A stretch of 64,000 nt of DNA, taken from contig DAISIV010000007.1 in the NCBI GenBank assembly GCA_036821825.1, positions 1 through 64,000 on the forward strand, read 5' to 3'. This document shows positions 45,401-52,635 of this stretch, one piece after another; position 1 is the first letter of the stretch, and the number at the start of each line of letters is the position of its first letter. The stretch is from CAITZA01 sp937915285 (GTDB lineage Bacteria; Desulfobacterota; Desulfomonilia; Desulfomonilales; Desulfomonilaceae). The notes under the pieces are model-generated. The model was not told the DNA's origin, made no database searches, and worked only from the letters and a program-made list of their open reading frames with translations. The position numbers were made by a program, and so were the translations under genes.

Positions 45401-47368
45401 CGGGGAATGTCTGAAATCTTTCAGGAGGGCATACAGGGCATGTTCCTGACCGGCGCTCTGGAGTTCTCCTCCGTACAGTTCCGGTCTGTAATTCTGGAAC
45501 CGGGATATGAGTTGCGGACTTCAATCAGAGCAGCTCTGGACAGGAATTTCAAACCTCTGAAGCTAATCTGTTCAGGTTCGGAAATCATGACAGAGAGTGG
45601 TTTTGTTGAGCCGATACAATTTGACCGGTCCGGGAAGCTGCCAATCCACAATGATGAAGTAATAGTGATCTCTGGAGGATGTTCAGGGATAACATCATCA
45701 TTGGCCGAGGGGCTGGGAATATTTGGACCTAAGATCGTATTTATCGGAAGGACGGACATAGACTCTGGCAACTCAGCCAAGGCAATCCAGACCCTCAACT
45801 CTTTAGAACATTTAAATTCAAAAGGAATATTTGCACGTTATTACAAGTGTGACGTGACGGATGCGGAGGAGACCAAAAAGGTCTTCAGCAGCATAGTGGC
45901 GGATCATGGGAAGATAACAGGGGTCATACACGGGGCGGGGTATCTGAAAGACTCTTTTGTAAAACAAATGCCTGAAGGTGATTTCCGAGGGGTCGTAGAC
46001 GTAAAATACATGGGAAGCCTTAATCTGTTCAGGGCTGTTGAGCCGGGTGAACTCAAGTTCTTTGTAAACCTGTCTTCTGTGGCCGCTGTTCAGGGTAATC
46101 CTGGTCAGATCAATTACTCGGCCGGAAACAGGATGATGTCGGCATTGGCCGAATACCTGGGATCCGAAAACCCTTCAATCAAATTCAAGTCTTTGGAATT
46201 ACCGCCGATTGAAGGCGCAGGAATGGCAGACAACGAAGAAATAAGATCCCTGATGGAGAGGATGAACGCCAAATATATATCCCTCGGAGAATTCTCCTCG
46301 ATGTTTCTGAGTGAATTGACACTGGCTTCTAACGTAAATTCAACTGTTTTGTTCATGAAGAGTCTGCCATGTCTGAGCACGGCTCCTCTGGAAACAAGTA
46401 TGCCGGAGAATGCTGACAAAAGCATGATAACTGGAACGGTGAGTTTCAAACGGGCTGAATTCCCCATGATAGACTCTGTAACCAAGATGGATGTTAGCAG
46501 TGGAATCATAGAGGTGGAAAGGGTTTTTGATCAGGGGAGAGATTTGTGGATAGCTGATCACAAGCCGTTCAAATTCCTTGATAAGCCTTTGGTTTCTGCG
46601 ATTATGGCTCTTGAGACGTTTATGGAGACCGCCCAGATGATGTACCCGGCGCTTACGGTGCGAGGAGCCAGGGACGCAAAATTTCTGGACAGGATAGAGG
46701 TAGGTTCACAAGACAAAAAAAAGACTCGAATTCACTGCGCAAGAAAGGAGTCCTCCTCGGGACAAATCATTCTGGATACTTCACTGACGGAAATCAGTTC
46801 CATGTCGGAAAAGCGCATAAGGGATAAGTCCTACCCAAATTACAAAGCGATGATTATATTGGATTCAGGTGTCGCTCCCATTCCGCAGACACAGGAACTA
46901 TCCATAGGTCCGGACGAATTGGACACAGTCGCTCTTGACAAAGCGGAAATAGGCGCCTGGTATGACAAGAAATCTGATCTCAAGGGACGCTATCGGGTCG
47001 TGGAGATGGTCGAAGGCACAGGTGATGGGGCTATAAAAGCCCAGATTACGTATCCTGAGTGTCTTGATTTTAAGGGTTTGCCAAGTGCTAATTACGTCTA
47101 TTCGCCTTACCTGTTTGAGGCTTTCATGCACGTGATCAATTTTTATGGCGCCTTTAGAAAGTCATCTGGGAAGAGAGGACTGATTCCTTTCGGCATCGGA
47201 GAACTTACCCAGTTTCGCAAATGTAATGCTGGTGACAAAATTATCATTGAGGCACGTCGAACGGTTGAGGATGAAAAAGGCGTTACATGGAACGCCAGGG
47301 GAGTGGATCAGTCTGGAGCGCTTGTGATGTTTGCCAGGGATGTCACCATGAGATGGTTTCACATGTGA
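39491..47368 (+). CDS. Multidomain PUFA-synthase-like / type I PKS megasynthase: ER(NMO)-KS-AT-ACP-KR-DH
   Basis: 2625 residues from ATG 39491 (AGGAAAG six bases upstream). Residues 1-345 look like a degenerate TIM-barrel. Residues 346-660 are an FMN enoyl reductase of the nitronate-monooxygenase/PfaD type (YPFIQGAMSW, VVLEGAESGGHVG). KS 718-1180 has Cys923 (SAACATS), His1064 and His1100. AT 1277-1570 has GHSLGE with Ser1362 and malonyl-type AFHS. One ACP near 1720-1795 has the serine motif IRSSRLP (Ser1758/1759). KR 2055-2250 has ISGGCSGITSSLA and Tyr2209 in NYSAGN. The DH/double hotdog (2335-2625) has His2357 in IADHKPF. It would build a fully or partly reduced acyl chain from malonyl-CoA. 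No thioesterase domain and no phosphopantetheinyl transferase in the window. Secondary lipid synthases with this flavour occur in Deltaproteobacteria; the product is unknown. Confidence 0.88.
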   Translation: MVPESQCVSFSFVWRSSEITSAVIEQARHNGVRALFDLTQTPLEKAAAELLVADATGDCAEVRLSIPSLQDNSAREFMIETGLERLWINVDSCLGEDRVRQTMQAVSDLNDSFTVIPIVSDPKLAQLILGDYPAIGEIALKGSEASGLVGSETAFSMFSWLQNYSKGIGRSLKVYIWGSVARPELAAAFVSAGASGIVFESIHWCTDLVEASQQLKQKISGIRLEHTDLVGGSLGVSCRLYNKGNSRAVKALRDFTATLCSSDVGQVEIDFFTDKIDRESIHALESELGREELIPLGVEVAFAGDFVNRYGSDTEKAISAFVKKIKTSLDDAGKASERFVNSSVAAEMGTTYPFIQGAMSWITDVPEFALMVAKAGALPTVALGLMNGETLSTKLASMSEVMDGRPFAVNVITLMENPYRSEQLEWIESVRPRFAVIAAGEPSHAAQIKGKGIEPIYIAPNEDLMKLALELGVSYVVLEGAESGGHVGVHSTMTLAQMCLAMKEKHPELFLKARIILAGGIFDRLTAFMAAMVGADAIQMGTCYLACNEIVETGALSRLYQQVVLDSEPGSTVVTGAGVGLRVRSIKTSRIEQICDLERDYLSGKRDEKAFRSEIETLSAGSLFVAAKAMDKPGGDLLDDPETLARGQFMSGACCGSIKKALSLEELHARLAIGSDSEKFPVQTSLELQKTAESKISGRTSVDVLNRKVARIEPKPIPKLERIAITGMSLVNSLGNSVSEIWEASVNMRCGITEIPFEKWDHTEFYNPRPRVSEKTYCRFGAFQNLEVDRKELGIPPQDFRTMADATRVTMWLAHQAIGESGILDSGISPDRISVLISQNAGEAASTLDQLIIRGSVGKIIKDIKRAVSLTPEQEAAVASEIRANRLAVDDTTLLGRLNCSAGGFICNKYGFMGPSFSVSAACATSLVALYTAFQLIRNGTIDAAVIGGAEELITPLHFLEFSALGALAGLSGAQRSASEASRPFDADRDGMVLGEGGGMLVIERESVALRRGARIHAFITGMGAGNNNRGMVESSRVTQIPAIKASFESAGYGPETVQLVECHATSTKQGDIEEVHALRTVYGSANKTWLSSFKSQIGHTLGASGVNSLVRGVMAMKNGVIPPTLNFQKPDSELDLETSPFQIATRPEDWPETDGRPRRFQVNAFGFGGSNYVVQLEQNLQEQAQDIKARAFGMAAQNLQGELPEVNGVVAYRSSICDRNYRIAVVAESEEAAERVLSKNEICSNGDNFSQKRLKALAKQGIFVGESTESSAPLAFVFPGQGSHYAGMGLELYNTFPVIRHWMNRAAEVAEFDILKLLFYDKEEDLQKTRWQQPALFTLEYAMVKYLTSLGVTPTAMAGHSLGELTALCLAGVYSFEDGFRLVNKRAICMDKACSINIDPGVMMACDAPMEIIEELRGDYGKVYITNINSPHQIVLGGDTNQVKDIGARLKELGHRSTLLRVSMAFHSPIMACIHDELEEFVAGIEFHPPQIPVISNTTMAPFTSDTYEIKKTVMAHLESCVNWMPNVKSLWNDFGIRMFVEVGPREILTNLILDTIPDAECVQTCLPSAEAMMFRNAVGQLYSKGQLELKTSPTPVKLSCKTSSATKSVTPSGSGYNRLNIDQSTGVNSIERIVQREISSFVFQSFGRFIKPSLLESVRREIDPSCSESELDAVLSRMFSLTAVEGISVPPVSAESLKTVAPLKTPEVVPVVIEPQDGSQSDIMEQVIQIIMDVTGYERDEIEPGMDLREDLSIRSSRLPVIMDAVESQFKIKVELEEFMDVRTVKDMADRISSVVDKISGKSSEEKPQGLGLSLAGLADDTGSDDTVKRLVFKRSQLSSDKVQPVELSPMDSVVVLSPSVSDFSKQVGDVFRRDYGVNIIHWNFLEDSSTESYTGSDLRTSAGAEVMSGKMEFLESVSGLALVMDHTFNEGVRDLSELGNLLTGYFLVLKQFLESKSRKLAFTVRQSRGMSEIFQEGIQGMFLTGALEFSSVQFRSVILEPGYELRTSIRAALDRNFKPLKLICSGSEIMTESGFVEPIQFDRSGKLPIHNDEVIVISGGCSGITSSLAEGLGIFGPKIVFIGRTDIDSGNSAKAIQTLNSLEHLNSKGIFARYYKCDVTDAEETKKVFSSIVADHGKITGVIHGAGYLKDSFVKQMPEGDFRGVVDVKYMGSLNLFRAVEPGELKFFVNLSSVAAVQGNPGQINYSAGNRMMSALAEYLGSENPSIKFKSLELPPIEGAGMADNEEIRSLMERMNAKYISLGEFSSMFLSELTLASNVNSTVLFMKSLPCLSTAPLETSMPENADKSMITGTVSFKRAEFPMIDSVTKMDVSSGIIEVERVFDQGRDLWIADHKPFKFLDKPLVSAIMALETFMETAQMMYPALTVRGARDAKFLDRIEVGSQDKKKTRIHCARKESSSGQIILDTSLTEISSMSEKRIRDKSYPNYKAMIILDSGVAPIPQTQELSIGPDELDTVALDKAEIGAWYDKKSDLKGRYRVVEMVEGTGDGAIKAQITYPECLDFKGLPSANYVYSPYLFEAFMHVINFYGAFRKSSGKRGLIPFGIGELTQFRKCNAGDKIIIEARRTVEDEKGVTWNARGVDQSGALVMFARDVTMRWFHM

Positions 47369-47473
47369 CAGATCAAAAAAACGGCGGCCCGGGACTTGCC
47401 TCGGGGCAGGGGAGACAGAAATTTTAGAGTTTGTTCTTGTGGCTCCTCTCTCCATAATTTGGGGTGTGTTAAC

Positions 47474-49006
47474 TTGAAAGTTCTACTGATAAACAGCAAC
47501 CTCAAAAATGATATCCTGGCCGCCCCGCCCATCGGGCTCTGCTATGTTGCCATGGCCACCGAGGCTGCCGGGCATGTAGTGAAGGTCCTAGACCTGTGCT
47601 TCCTGGCCAACAACATAGAGACAGAACTGGAAAAATCGATAGATTCCTTCCGTCCTGAAGTTGTAGGTGTGTCCGTAAGAAATATTGACAATGTCAATAT
47701 GCTCCACTCGGTCTCATATTTACCCGAAGTTGTCGATCTTGTGGCCCAGATCAGGGCACTGACAAGTGTTCCAGTGGTCCTCGGAGGCTCTGGCGCAAGC
47801 CTGATACCGGAGAGTGTACTAAGGACCGTGGGGGCGGACTACATAGTTGTTTCTGACGGCGAGGAAAGTTTCTCTTCCCTATTAAAGCATCTGGAGACTA
47901 ATTCCAGCCCTGTCAACGTGCCTGGGGTCGGATTCATCAGGGACGGGGTTTTCCATATCACACCGCCAAAGCTTAGCGTCTTCAATTCATCAAGCCCAGA
48001 CATCGGACGGTGGGTTGACATGACGCCTTACCAAAACATCGGAAGCGCCTACAACATCCAGACAAAGAGGGGGTGCCGGAAAAGCTGCATTTATTGCACC
48101 TATAACCAGTCGCTCGAAGGAAACAGGCTCAGGTTGAGGCCCCCTGTTGAAGTAGTTGACGAACTGGAAGAAGCCTACTTTAAATACAGACCTCAGACGT
48201 TTGAATTCGTGGATTCAGTTTTTAACGATCCAGTAGAATATTCCAAATCGATACTCGAGGAGATAATCAGACGACCCTGGAAGGCAGATTTTACAGCTAT
48301 GGGAGTCCATCCCAGGGGATTGGATGATGAATATCTCAAGCTAATGTGGAAAGCCGGTTTCAGATCCTTCATGATCACACCGGAATCTGTTTCTGATGAG
48401 ATGTTAAAAAATTATCGGAAGGGATTCGTTAAAGAGGATGTCATAAAGGCTGCGGAAGCCATCAACAGAACCAGTTTTTCTGCATGGTGGTTTTTCATGA
48501 TAGGCGGCCCTGGTGAAACCAATGAGACCGTTCAGGAATCTCTGGATTTTGCAATGACTTATCTCCAAAAGAAAGGCCGACCAGTAACACATGTGGCGCA
48601 TTTCTTTTTCGGAGTGAGAATATACCCGGATACCAGACTCTGGGAAATTGCTGTCCAGGAGGGTTTCATAAATGACCAGACGGACCCAGGAAAACCACTA
48701 TGGTACGTCAGCGACAGGCTCAATCTCGAAAAAGCCGTTGACCAGATGTTCAGCGTAGCATCGAAATGCCCAGAAATATATCTCGGGTTTGATGAGAGAA
48801 TGTTGTCCTTCTCAAAAGCCATAGCCACTTTCTGCAGGATATTCCACAGACCACGCCCTTACTGGAAATATATGCGATTCGGGAATGTGATAGGAATAAC
48901 CACTGGTCTAAGATTCATTTTCAAACCAAACGATGCAGCAGGGTTCGTCAGGGAAACCATTAAAAGACAAAGACACCGGGGAGATTTGACAAACAGGGAA
49001 AATTAA
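47474..49006 (+). CDS. Radical SAM protein with N-terminal B12-binding-like domain
   Basis: About 511 residues if started at TTG 47474 (LKVLLINSN), where GGGG lies 9 bases upstream; upstream frame codons look non-coding. Residues 1-135 have a Rossmann-like cobalamin-binding fold (PPIGLCYVAMATEAAGHVVK, DYIVVSDGEES) but no DxHxxG motif, so a base-off cobalamin ligand is not evident. The radical SAM cluster motif is CRKSCIYC (Cys201, 205, 208). Downstream come GVHPRGLDDEYLKLMWKAGF and AWWFFMIGGPGETNE, typical of B12-binding radical SAM proteins (BchE/P-methylase-like class). It begins about 100 bases after the megasynthase in the same direction, so it may modify its lipid product (inference). 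Confidence 0.85.
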   Translation: MKVLLINSNLKNDILAAPPIGLCYVAMATEAAGHVVKVLDLCFLANNIETELEKSIDSFRPEVVGVSVRNIDNVNMLHSVSYLPEVVDLVAQIRALTSVPVVLGGSGASLIPESVLRTVGADYIVVSDGEESFSSLLKHLETNSSPVNVPGVGFIRDGVFHITPPKLSVFNSSSPDIGRWVDMTPYQNIGSAYNIQTKRGCRKSCIYCTYNQSLEGNRLRLRPPVEVVDELEEAYFKYRPQTFEFVDSVFNDPVEYSKSILEEIIRRPWKADFTAMGVHPRGLDDEYLKLMWKAGFRSFMITPESVSDEMLKNYRKGFVKEDVIKAAEAINRTSFSAWWFFMIGGPGETNETVQESLDFAMTYLQKKGRPVTHVAHFFFGVRIYPDTRLWEIAVQEGFINDQTDPGKPLWYVSDRLNLEKAVDQMFSVASKCPEIYLGFDERMLSFSKAIATFCRIFHRPRPYWKYMRFGNVIGITTGLRFIFKPNDAAGFVRETIKRQRHRGDLTNREN

Positions 49007-49263
49007 TGGGGTCTAAATGGTCGAATATATTGATTCTGTCCAGCAACGTATCATCTCATTGTGAAGCGTTAACCTAACAAATTGATATCATGTGTATTTC
49101 GTAGGTAGGGTTTTCTCGGTTCAGGGATTGATCTGGCGCTCGGGATCCGCTCCAAAAAGATCACCAATGAAAATATTTAGAAATATCTTGCATTTTTCGG
49201 TTTCGATAGTTTATTCTGGGATATCAATATTCCTTAAATTGCATTTACTTAGGGAGGGTATAT

Positions 49264-49551
49264 ATGACTCTAACGAAAGCGGATATCGCAAAAAAAATTG
49301 CCGACGATTGTGGCTTCATGAAAGGTGAGGCCACTGAAATAGTCGAAAAGCTACTTGATATTGTGAAAAGAAGTCTGATCGAGGGCGAAGATGTTATGAT
49401 TTCAGGTTTCGGCAAATGGACGATCAAGGGAAAACACTCACGACGCGGCAGGAATCCCCAAACCGGCAATGAGTTGATGCTTGACGCCAGAAAAGTCATT
49501 ACCTGGAAATATTCTCCGGTCCTCAAAAAATCCGTTAATCCCTCTTCCTAG
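49264..49551 (+). CDS. HU/IHF-family DNA-bending protein
   Basis: 95 residues. LTKADIAKKIADDCGFMKGE is the N-terminal helical body, and FGKWTIKGKHSRRGRNPQTG (residues 50-69) is the DNA-binding arm, with the RNPQTG tip typical of IHF-alpha and HU. Works as a dimer to bend DNA and shape the nucleoid or assist sigma-54 promoters. AGGGAGG lies six bases before the ATG. Leans to IHF-alpha by the tip sequence, but HU cannot be excluded without comparison. Confidence 0.92.
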   Translation: MTLTKADIAKKIADDCGFMKGEATEIVEKLLDIVKRSLIEGEDVMISGFGKWTIKGKHSRRGRNPQTGNELMLDARKVITWKYSPVLKKSVNPSS

Positions 49552-49593
49552 CTCTAAAATACCTAGCAATAAGTTCGTAAGATTAGTTTTCAG

Positions 49594-49635
49594 GACAGTC
49601 GTTCAGGAATTTTGACTGAGCGGCTGTCTTTACTT
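49594..49635 (+). terminator. Probable intrinsic terminator after the HU/IHF gene
   Basis: GACAGTCGTTCAG (49594-49606) and CTGAGCGGCTGTC (49616-49628) pair over 13 bases, including two G-U wobbles, with a 9-base loop. It is followed by a short T-rich stretch (TTTACTTG). Confidence 0.65.
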
Positions 49636-49766
49636 GTCTCAGGGGTTATATGGGTTCCTTCCCCGCGTGAATTGTGTTACAAAATTAGGCGTTATGCTAT
49701 TCGTGCTGGCTCCGTTAGGGGAACTTTCGGTCAGATTACGGGAACTGTTGTCAGGCATTGAAATAA

Positions 49767-51173
49767 TTGTCACACACAGCCATTGAATCTACAGGAAATG
49801 CGAATCCAGGAGGTTTTCAGGAAGTCCTTCATGTTGCAGTTCCACTGGTGCTGTCTACCTCCTCCTTAACCCTGACACTCTTTGTAGATCGTCTTTTTCT
49901 GTCATGGCACAGCCTTGAGTCCGTTGCAGCAGTGACGCCAGGTGGGATCACTTATTTCACGATCTGCTGTTTCTTCCAGGGTGTGGCTCAATACGTCAAC
50001 ACACTCGTGGCTCAATCGCATGGCGCCGGTAATTGGTCACAGGTGAGCCGATCTGTTTGGCAGGGGGTGATCTTTTCCTTTCTGGCGATACCTTTGATGA
50101 TTTTATGTGTGCCGGCTGGCAAATTTGCTTTGAACATCTCCGGACACGATCCCGCTGTACTCGAGCTTGAGATAGAATATTTTCAAATATTGATGGCAGG
50201 CGGCTTGATTGTACCCATGGGCGCAGCTTTTTCATCTTTTTTTTCTGGTAGGGGCGAGACTTCTTACGTTCTGTTGGGCAATCTCATGGGTAACGTTTTC
50301 AACATAGTCATGGATTACGTTCTGATTTTTGGAAAGCTGGGATTCCCCGAGATGGGGATTCGCGGGGCCGCCATAGCTACATCACTTTCCAATATTATCC
50401 CTCTGTCCTACTGGGCATGGCTGTTCATGTCCGATCGTTACCGTAACCCGTATAACACCCGAGGCGAGATGAAGTGGGACAGGCTGGTTTTTTCAAGGCT
50501 GTTGAAGTTCGGCTTGCCTGCTGGGGCCCAATTCGTCCTTGATATCGGCTCATTCACCGCGTTTGTTCTGATAGTAGGAAAACTCGGTGTCACCGATCTG
50601 GCAGTCACAAACATAGCTCTGAGCATAGAATCGCTAAGTTTTCTGCCCATGGTCGGAATATCGATAGCCACCTCAACTCTGGTTGGCGAGTATATTGGGC
50701 AGAAGAAGCTTGACATCGCGGAAAAAAGCGTGAAATCGGCCATGATGATTGCCATAGGTTATTCTGGCGCACTGGCCTTAGTCTTCTGGGTGTTTCCGCA
50801 CTTTTTGCTGGAACTGTTCACAACGGGATCGAATACTGCGGCTGGTAATGAAACATTCTTTGCCAAGGGAAGTTTTGTCGTAAGGCTCATAGGACTTTAT
50901 ACCGTATTCGACACGATTTTTATCGTTTACACTGGAGCTTTGAAAGGAGCTGGGGACACCCGTTTTGCCATGTGGGCCCAAGTCCTTTTGGCATGGGTCT
51001 TTTTCGTGCCACCTGTTTTCGTGATGATAGTTCATTTCGGTATGGGACTGTATTGGGCCTGGAGTTGGCTAGTAGTTTATGTTCTCGTGATATCGCTGGT
51101 CTTTCATCTTCGATTTAGATCAGGAAAATGGAAGCATATCAGTGTTATGAACCGGGTTGATGGCGAAGGTTGA
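49767..51173 (+). CDS. MATE-family efflux transporter
   Basis: 468 residues with about 12 membrane helices in two repeats. Family segments include HVAVPLVLSTSSLTLTLFVD, YVNTLVAQSHGAGNWSQVSR, LLGNLMGNVFNIVMDYVLIF and the second-half FGLPAGAQFVLDIGSFTAFV. It would export cationic drugs or metabolites using a sodium or proton gradient. The start is a TTG with only a weak upstream site, but no ATG or GTG fits better. It is not clearly in an operon with neighbours. Confidence 0.88.
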   Translation: MSHTAIESTGNANPGGFQEVLHVAVPLVLSTSSLTLTLFVDRLFLSWHSLESVAAVTPGGITYFTICCFFQGVAQYVNTLVAQSHGAGNWSQVSRSVWQGVIFSFLAIPLMILCVPAGKFALNISGHDPAVLELEIEYFQILMAGGLIVPMGAAFSSFFSGRGETSYVLLGNLMGNVFNIVMDYVLIFGKLGFPEMGIRGAAIATSLSNIIPLSYWAWLFMSDRYRNPYNTRGEMKWDRLVFSRLLKFGLPAGAQFVLDIGSFTAFVLIVGKLGVTDLAVTNIALSIESLSFLPMVGISIATSTLVGEYIGQKKLDIAEKSVKSAMMIAIGYSGALALVFWVFPHFLLELFTTGSNTAAGNETFFAKGSFVVRLIGLYTVFDTIFIVYTGALKGAGDTRFAMWAQVLLAWVFFVPPVFVMIVHFGMGLYWAWSWLVVYVLVISLVFHLRFRSGKWKHISVMNRVDGEG

Positions 51174-51270
51174 TACGGGTGATTTGAGGCTTGAGGCAAA
51201 TAAATGACGCTCAATTTCGCCAGATCATGGCTTGAGTTGGCCCTTAAACACGCGCGCAACATTTTCCTGC

Positions 51271-51300
51271 TTGACCTAACTTATGAAATGTGATTAACAT
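51271..51300 (+). promoter_or_regulatory. Weak sigma-70-type promoter candidate for metK
   Basis: TTGACC (51271-51276) and TAACAT (51295-51300) with an 18-base spacer lie 48 bases before the metK ATG. Matches are partial, so this is a suggestion only. Confidence 0.3.
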
Positions 51301-51348
51301 TTTCTGTTTAGGATTTTATTTTACTGAGTGCCCAAAGGAGGAATCGCG

Positions 51349-52518
51349 ATGGGGCTTCGAAACTATCTGTTCTCTTCCGAATCCGTTACGGAAGGACATC
51401 CCGACAAAGTCGCAGATAGAATTTCAGATTCAATTTTAGATGCTATGCTTGAGCAAGACCCAAAGTCGAGGGTTGCTTGTGAAACCCTTGTGACCACCGG
51501 TGTTGTTCTTGTAGCCGGCGAAGTCACTTCGAAGGCCATTGTCGACATTCCCAATATAGCTAGAACGGCTGTCAGAGACATTGGTTATACTGACGGGGCC
51601 ATGGGTTTTGACTGCGAGACCTGCGCTGTCATGGTGACCCTCGACAAACAATCTCCGGACATATCGATGGGTGTGACGGCTGGAGAGGGGCTTTTTACCG
51701 AGCAGGGCGCTGGAGACCAGGGCCTGATGTTTGGTTTTGCATGTGATGAAACGCCAGAATATATGCCTATGGCTATCAGCTTTGCCCACAAACTGACTGC
51801 CAGGCTTTCCGAGGCAAGAAAAAACGGTGATCTCGATTTTCTACGTCCGGACGGCAAATCCCAGGTCACTATTCGTTACGAAGATGGAAAGCCCAAAGGA
51901 GTCCACACGGTAGTAATAGCTGCCCAGCACGAGCCTGATGTGACTTATGCCCAGATCAAGGAAGGCATTATTGAAGAGGTTGTAAAAAAGGCTATTCCGG
52001 CGCAGTTTCTGAATAATGACACCAGGTATCTTATAAACGCCACAGGCCGATTTGTGGTAGGAGGCCCGCTTGGTGACTGCGGATTGACCGGACGAAAGAT
52101 AATAGTAGACACTTATGGTGGGTATGGCGCTCACGGCGGCGGAGCGTTTTCTGGTAAGGATCCATCCAAAGTGGACAGGTCGGCATGCTATATGGCGAGA
52201 CACGTTGCCAAAAATATTTGCGCTTCAGGTCTGGCTGAAAAATGTATAGTTCAGGTTGCGTACGCTATCGGATATCCGGAGCCCGTTTCATTGATGGTTG
52301 ACACTTATGGCACCGGTAAGATCGATGATGTAAGGTTATCTGAAATCATCAACAATCTTTTTAGCTTCAAGCCGGCCCAGATCATTTCCTATCTTGATCT
52401 GCTGAGGCCCATTTACAAAAAGACGGCTGCTAACGGTCACTTTGGTCGTAACGATCCTGATTTTACCTGGGAGAGTGTCCACAGAGCCGATGAAATCAGG
52501 AAAGCAGCAGGTATATAG
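51349..52518 (+). CDS. metK: S-adenosylmethionine synthetase
   Basis: Makes S-adenosylmethionine from methionine and ATP in the cytoplasm. 389 residues from ATG 51349, which has AAAGGAGG 7 bases upstream; an earlier GTG at 51328 has none. Signature stretches are SSESVTEGHPDKVADRISDS near the N-terminus, GAGDQGLMFGFACDETPEYM near residue 120 and GGGAFSGKDPSKVDRSACYM near residue 265. Full length and intact. It is followed by adenosylhomocysteinase, so the two form a SAM-cycle pair. Confidence 0.97.
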   Translation: MGLRNYLFSSESVTEGHPDKVADRISDSILDAMLEQDPKSRVACETLVTTGVVLVAGEVTSKAIVDIPNIARTAVRDIGYTDGAMGFDCETCAVMVTLDKQSPDISMGVTAGEGLFTEQGAGDQGLMFGFACDETPEYMPMAISFAHKLTARLSEARKNGDLDFLRPDGKSQVTIRYEDGKPKGVHTVVIAAQHEPDVTYAQIKEGIIEEVVKKAIPAQFLNNDTRYLINATGRFVVGGPLGDCGLTGRKIIVDTYGGYGAHGGGAFSGKDPSKVDRSACYMARHVAKNICASGLAEKCIVQVAYAIGYPEPVSLMVDTYGTGKIDDVRLSEIINNLFSFKPAQIISYLDLLRPIYKKTAANGHFGRNDPDFTWESVHRADEIRKAAGI

Positions 52519-52564
52519 CTAGCGTTAATTTTACAGATCATGGTGACAGATTATAGCGGCTGAC

Positions 52565-52596
52565 ATTGGGCCATCGTTTTTGAAACATTGCCCAAT
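52565..52596 (+). repeat. Hairpin between metK and ahcY
   Basis: ATTGGGC (52565-52571) and GCCCAAT (52590-52596) pair perfectly around an 18-base loop, 39 bases before the ahcY ATG. It has no T-tract and does not match an S-adenosylhomocysteine riboswitch that I recognise. Role unknown. Confidence 0.35.
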
Positions 52597-52635
52597 TCAT
52601 GACAAGGCCCTGATGATCCAGTTGAAGGAGAATTC

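Noticed and set aside
51174..51348. SAM riboswitch upstream of metK
   Set aside because: No SAM-I, SAM-II or SAM/SAH-type consensus could be made out in the 175-base leader.
52519..52635. S-adenosylhomocysteine riboswitch upstream of ahcY
   Set aside because: Only a simple 7-bp hairpin is present; the conserved core sequence of this riboswitch class is not seen.
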